Positions 62,135 through 64,000 of a stretch of DNA of 64,000 nt are shown piece after piece (position 1 is the first letter of the stretch; every line of letters starts with the position of its first letter). The stretch is taken from the NCBI GenBank assembly GCA_018660685.1, contig JABJJW010000010.1, forward strand, positions 1 through 64,000. Reading direction: 5' to 3'. The position numbers and the translations under genes are program-made. The notes beneath the pieces were generated by a model. That model was not told the origin of the DNA and did not search any database. It saw nothing but the letters and a program-made list of their open reading frames with translations. The stretch comes from Flavobacteriales bacterium (GTDB lineage Bacteria > Bacteroidota > Bacteroidia > Flavobacteriales_G > Salibacteraceae).

Positions 62135-64000
62135 ATGGATACTAGCCAGTTGACGCTCGAAGGAGCCCTTAAGGAGGTATTTGGATTCGACACCTTCAAA
62201 GGAATGCAGAAGGAGGTAATCGAAAGCCTAACGTCCGGCAACGACACCTTCGTCATTATGCCAACTGGTGGAGGTAAATCTCTCTGCTATCAGTTACCGG
62301 CAATGATGCAGGATGGGACTGCCATTATCATCTCGCCTTTGATTGCACTGATGAAGAATCAGGTCGACTCTATTAGGAGTTTTGGCACTCAGGATAGCAT
62401 TGCTCACTTCCTTAACAGCTCATTGAATAAAACGGAGATCACTCAAGTTAAGGAGGATGTGACAGCTGGAAATACCAAAATGCTCTATTTGGCTCCAGAA
62501 TCACTGAACAAGGCAGAGAATCTGGAATTTTTGAAATCCGTCAACATCTCGTTTGTTGCTGTAGATGAAGCGCACTGTATCTCCGAGTGGGGACATGACT
62601 TCCGACCAGAATACAGACGTATTAAAGAGATGATCAAAGGGATTGATCAAAACATTCCTGTAATGGCACTCACCGCTACGGCTACCCCAAAAGTCCAAAG
62701 CGATATTCAGAAGAACCTTGGCATGACGGATGCCAAAGTGTTCAAAGCCTCGTTTAATCGACCGAATCTGTTCTATGAAGTACGATCGAAAATTGAAGCT
62801 GCAAAGCAGGTCATTAAATACATCAAAGGCAACCAAGGGAAATCGGGTATTATCTATTGCTTGAGCCGTAAGAAGGTGGAAGAAATCGCTTCAACGCTCC
62901 AGGTAAATGGAATTAAAGCCTTGCCATACCACGCGGGTTTTGATGCAAATACTCGATCGCGGAATCAAGACATGTTTCTCATGGAGGATGTGGACGTCAT
63001 TGTAGCGACGATCGCGTTCGGAATGGGCATAGACAAACCAGATGTGCGCTTTGTTATTCACTATGATATGCCGAAAAGCCTCGAAGGTTATTATCAAGAA
63101 ACAGGAAGAGCTGGTCGTGATGGAGGAGAGGGTAGATGCATTGCCTTTTACGACTACAAAGACATTGAGAAGCTCGAGAAATTCATGAACGGAAAACCTG
63201 TAGCAGAACAGGAAGTAGGTCGTCAGTTACTCGAGGAGGTCGTTTCTTATGCAGAAACCGCTTTATCGAGAAGGAAGTTCCTCTTGAATTATTTCGGAGA
63301 AACATTCGATGAAGTCAATGGTGATGGAGCGAAGATGGACGACAACGCCTCTAATCCGAAGGAGGAAATTGAGTTCATAAATGAAATGAAGCTTTTGTTC
63401 GAAGTGATTTTAACAATTAAAGAGCGCTTTAAATCCAAGCATATAGTCGACATATTATCTGGTAAAAATAGTTCGGAGGTCTCCACATATAGGCACAACA
63501 ACTTAGAACGATTTGGGGCCGGAAAAGAGATTGACCCAAAACTATGGATGGCTGCACTTAGGCAGGCACTTGTCCAGGGATACCTAAGAAAGGATATTGA
63601 AAATTATGGCCTCGTAAAGTTCACTGATAAGGGAAGAGAATTTGTCGCAAATCCGCCTGAGTCGTTTTACGTATACAAGGACCACGATTATTCTTCAGAG
63701 ATTGATCGAAGCGCTGAAGTAGCGTCGTCATCCAAATCCCAAGGTGCTGCGATGGACGAGACCCTTTTGCGAATGCTGAAAGACCTCAGAAGAGAAATTG
63801 CCAAGCAGAAGAACGTGCCGCCATTTGTAGTTTTTCAAGATCCATCTCTTCACGACATGGCCAACCAATTCCCGATTACCCTCGAGGAACTCAAGAACAT
63901 TCAGGGTGTAGGGCAGGGGAAGGCGATGAAGTTTGGAAAGCCTTTTGCAGACCTCATTGCGAAGTATGTCGAGGAGAATGACATTGAACGGCCACAAGAC
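62135..64000 (+). CDS. RecQ family DNA helicase, cut by the window edge
   Basis: The first 622 residues of an ATP-dependent 3'-5' DNA helicase; the frame is open to the last base. Walker A MPTGGGKS (42-49), DEAH box VDEAHCISEWGHDF (~142), GIIYCLSRKKVE, QETGRAGRDG and an HRDC domain near the visible end (DETLLRMLKDLRREIAKQK) are present. In the RecQ-Ct domain the zinc-ligand Cys are replaced: SRRKFLLNYFGE has Ser, and GDGAKMDDNASNPK replaces the usual CGxCDxC. The frame is clean from ATG 62135, so this is a real gene despite missing its stop. Confidence 0.93.
   Translation, partial: MDTSQLTLEGALKEVFGFDTFKGMQKEVIESLTSGNDTFVIMPTGGGKSLCYQLPAMMQDGTAIIISPLIALMKNQVDSIRSFGTQDSIAHFLNSSLNKTEITQVKEDVTAGNTKMLYLAPESLNKAENLEFLKSVNISFVAVDEAHCISEWGHDFRPEYRRIKEMIKGIDQNIPVMALTATATPKVQSDIQKNLGMTDAKVFKASFNRPNLFYEVRSKIEAAKQVIKYIKGNQGKSGIIYCLSRKKVEEIASTLQVNGIKALPYHAGFDANTRSRNQDMFLMEDVDVIVATIAFGMGIDKPDVRFVIHYDMPKSLEGYYQETGRAGRDGGEGRCIAFYDYKDIEKLEKFMNGKPVAEQEVGRQLLEEVVSYAETALSRRKFLLNYFGETFDEVNGDGAKMDDNASNPKEEIEFINEMKLLFEVILTIKERFKSKHIVDILSGKNSSEVSTYRHNNLERFGAGKEIDPKLWMAALRQALVQGYLRKDIENYGLVKFTDKGREFVANPPESFYVYKDHDYSSEIDRSAEVASSSKSQGAAMDETLLRMLKDLRREIAKQKNVPPFVVFQDPSLHDMANQFPITLEELKNIQGVGQGKAMKFGKPFADLIAKYVEENDIERPQD

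Noticed and set aside
1-64000. CRISPR arrays, insertion sequences, prophage or restriction systems
   Set aside because: No regular direct repeats with spacers, transposase-like frames or phage genes were seen in any part of the window.

Overview
The window is a stretch of an ordinary chromosome from a member of the Bacteroidota, most likely a marine Flavobacteriales or cryomorph-like lineage. The evidence is a T9SS type A sorting domain at the left edge, TANNTTTG promoter boxes, a DUF4295 gene after rpmG, a bacillithiol gene (bshC), many lipoproteins, a TonB-dependent receptor and imelysin. No rRNA, insertion sequence, prophage or CRISPR array was seen.

Layout: 1-2.1 kb holds the end of a secreted T9SS protein and an isoaspartyl peptidase. 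2.1-10.8 kb is a forward housekeeping run: rpmG, DUF4295, ftsY, rimO, bshC, guaA, a LysM/periplasmic-binding protein and hemF. 10.8-14.3 kb (reverse) holds aroE, a DUF368 polyprenyl-phosphate transporter, a rhodanese and a TPR protein. 14.5-17.8 kb (forward) holds glmM, a cysteine desulfurase and an MBL hydrolase. 17.8-23.7 kb (reverse) holds an arylsulfotransferase lipoprotein, a dihydroorotase-like protein without its metal ligands, a BatA-type protein and a tandem SiaB-like kinase. 23.8-29.5 kb holds YkgJ, PIN-PhoH with two small downstream genes (one interrupted by an amber codon), a glycosyltransferase, LptF/G and a START-like protein. tRNA-Met lies at 29.6 kb, followed by a nucleoid-associated protein gene. 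30.8-36.8 kb is a five-gene formate dehydrogenase operon with a MOSC protein, a mono-cluster ferredoxin and an unknown seven-helix membrane protein. 37-50 kb holds a SulP transporter with a C-terminal extension, imelysin, YceI, a DAACS symporter, pruA, a four-helix-bundle gene, hydroxybutyryl-CoA dehydrogenase, a double OmpA protein, pnuC, sua5 and a Tet-type MFS pump. 50-55 kb holds a TIGR02757 protein, a LolD-like ATPase, a GT-C-like membrane protein, pyrD and HMG-CoA lyase. 55-59.3 kb holds a cobalamin riboswitch and TonB receptor flanked by two paralogous lipoproteins. 59.4-64 kb holds an 810-residue repeat protein, a small membrane protein and a RecQ helicase cut by the window edge.

Most of the content is core metabolism. 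The parts worth a second look are the formate dehydrogenase operon with its unexplained partners, the tandem GHKL protein, the amber-interrupted membrane gene, the paired lipoproteins around the B12-controlled receptor, the orphan hairpin region at 37.05-37.11 kb, and a recurrent TANNTTCG variant of the Bacteroidota -7 box. All calls are from reading the sequence; no database search was run.
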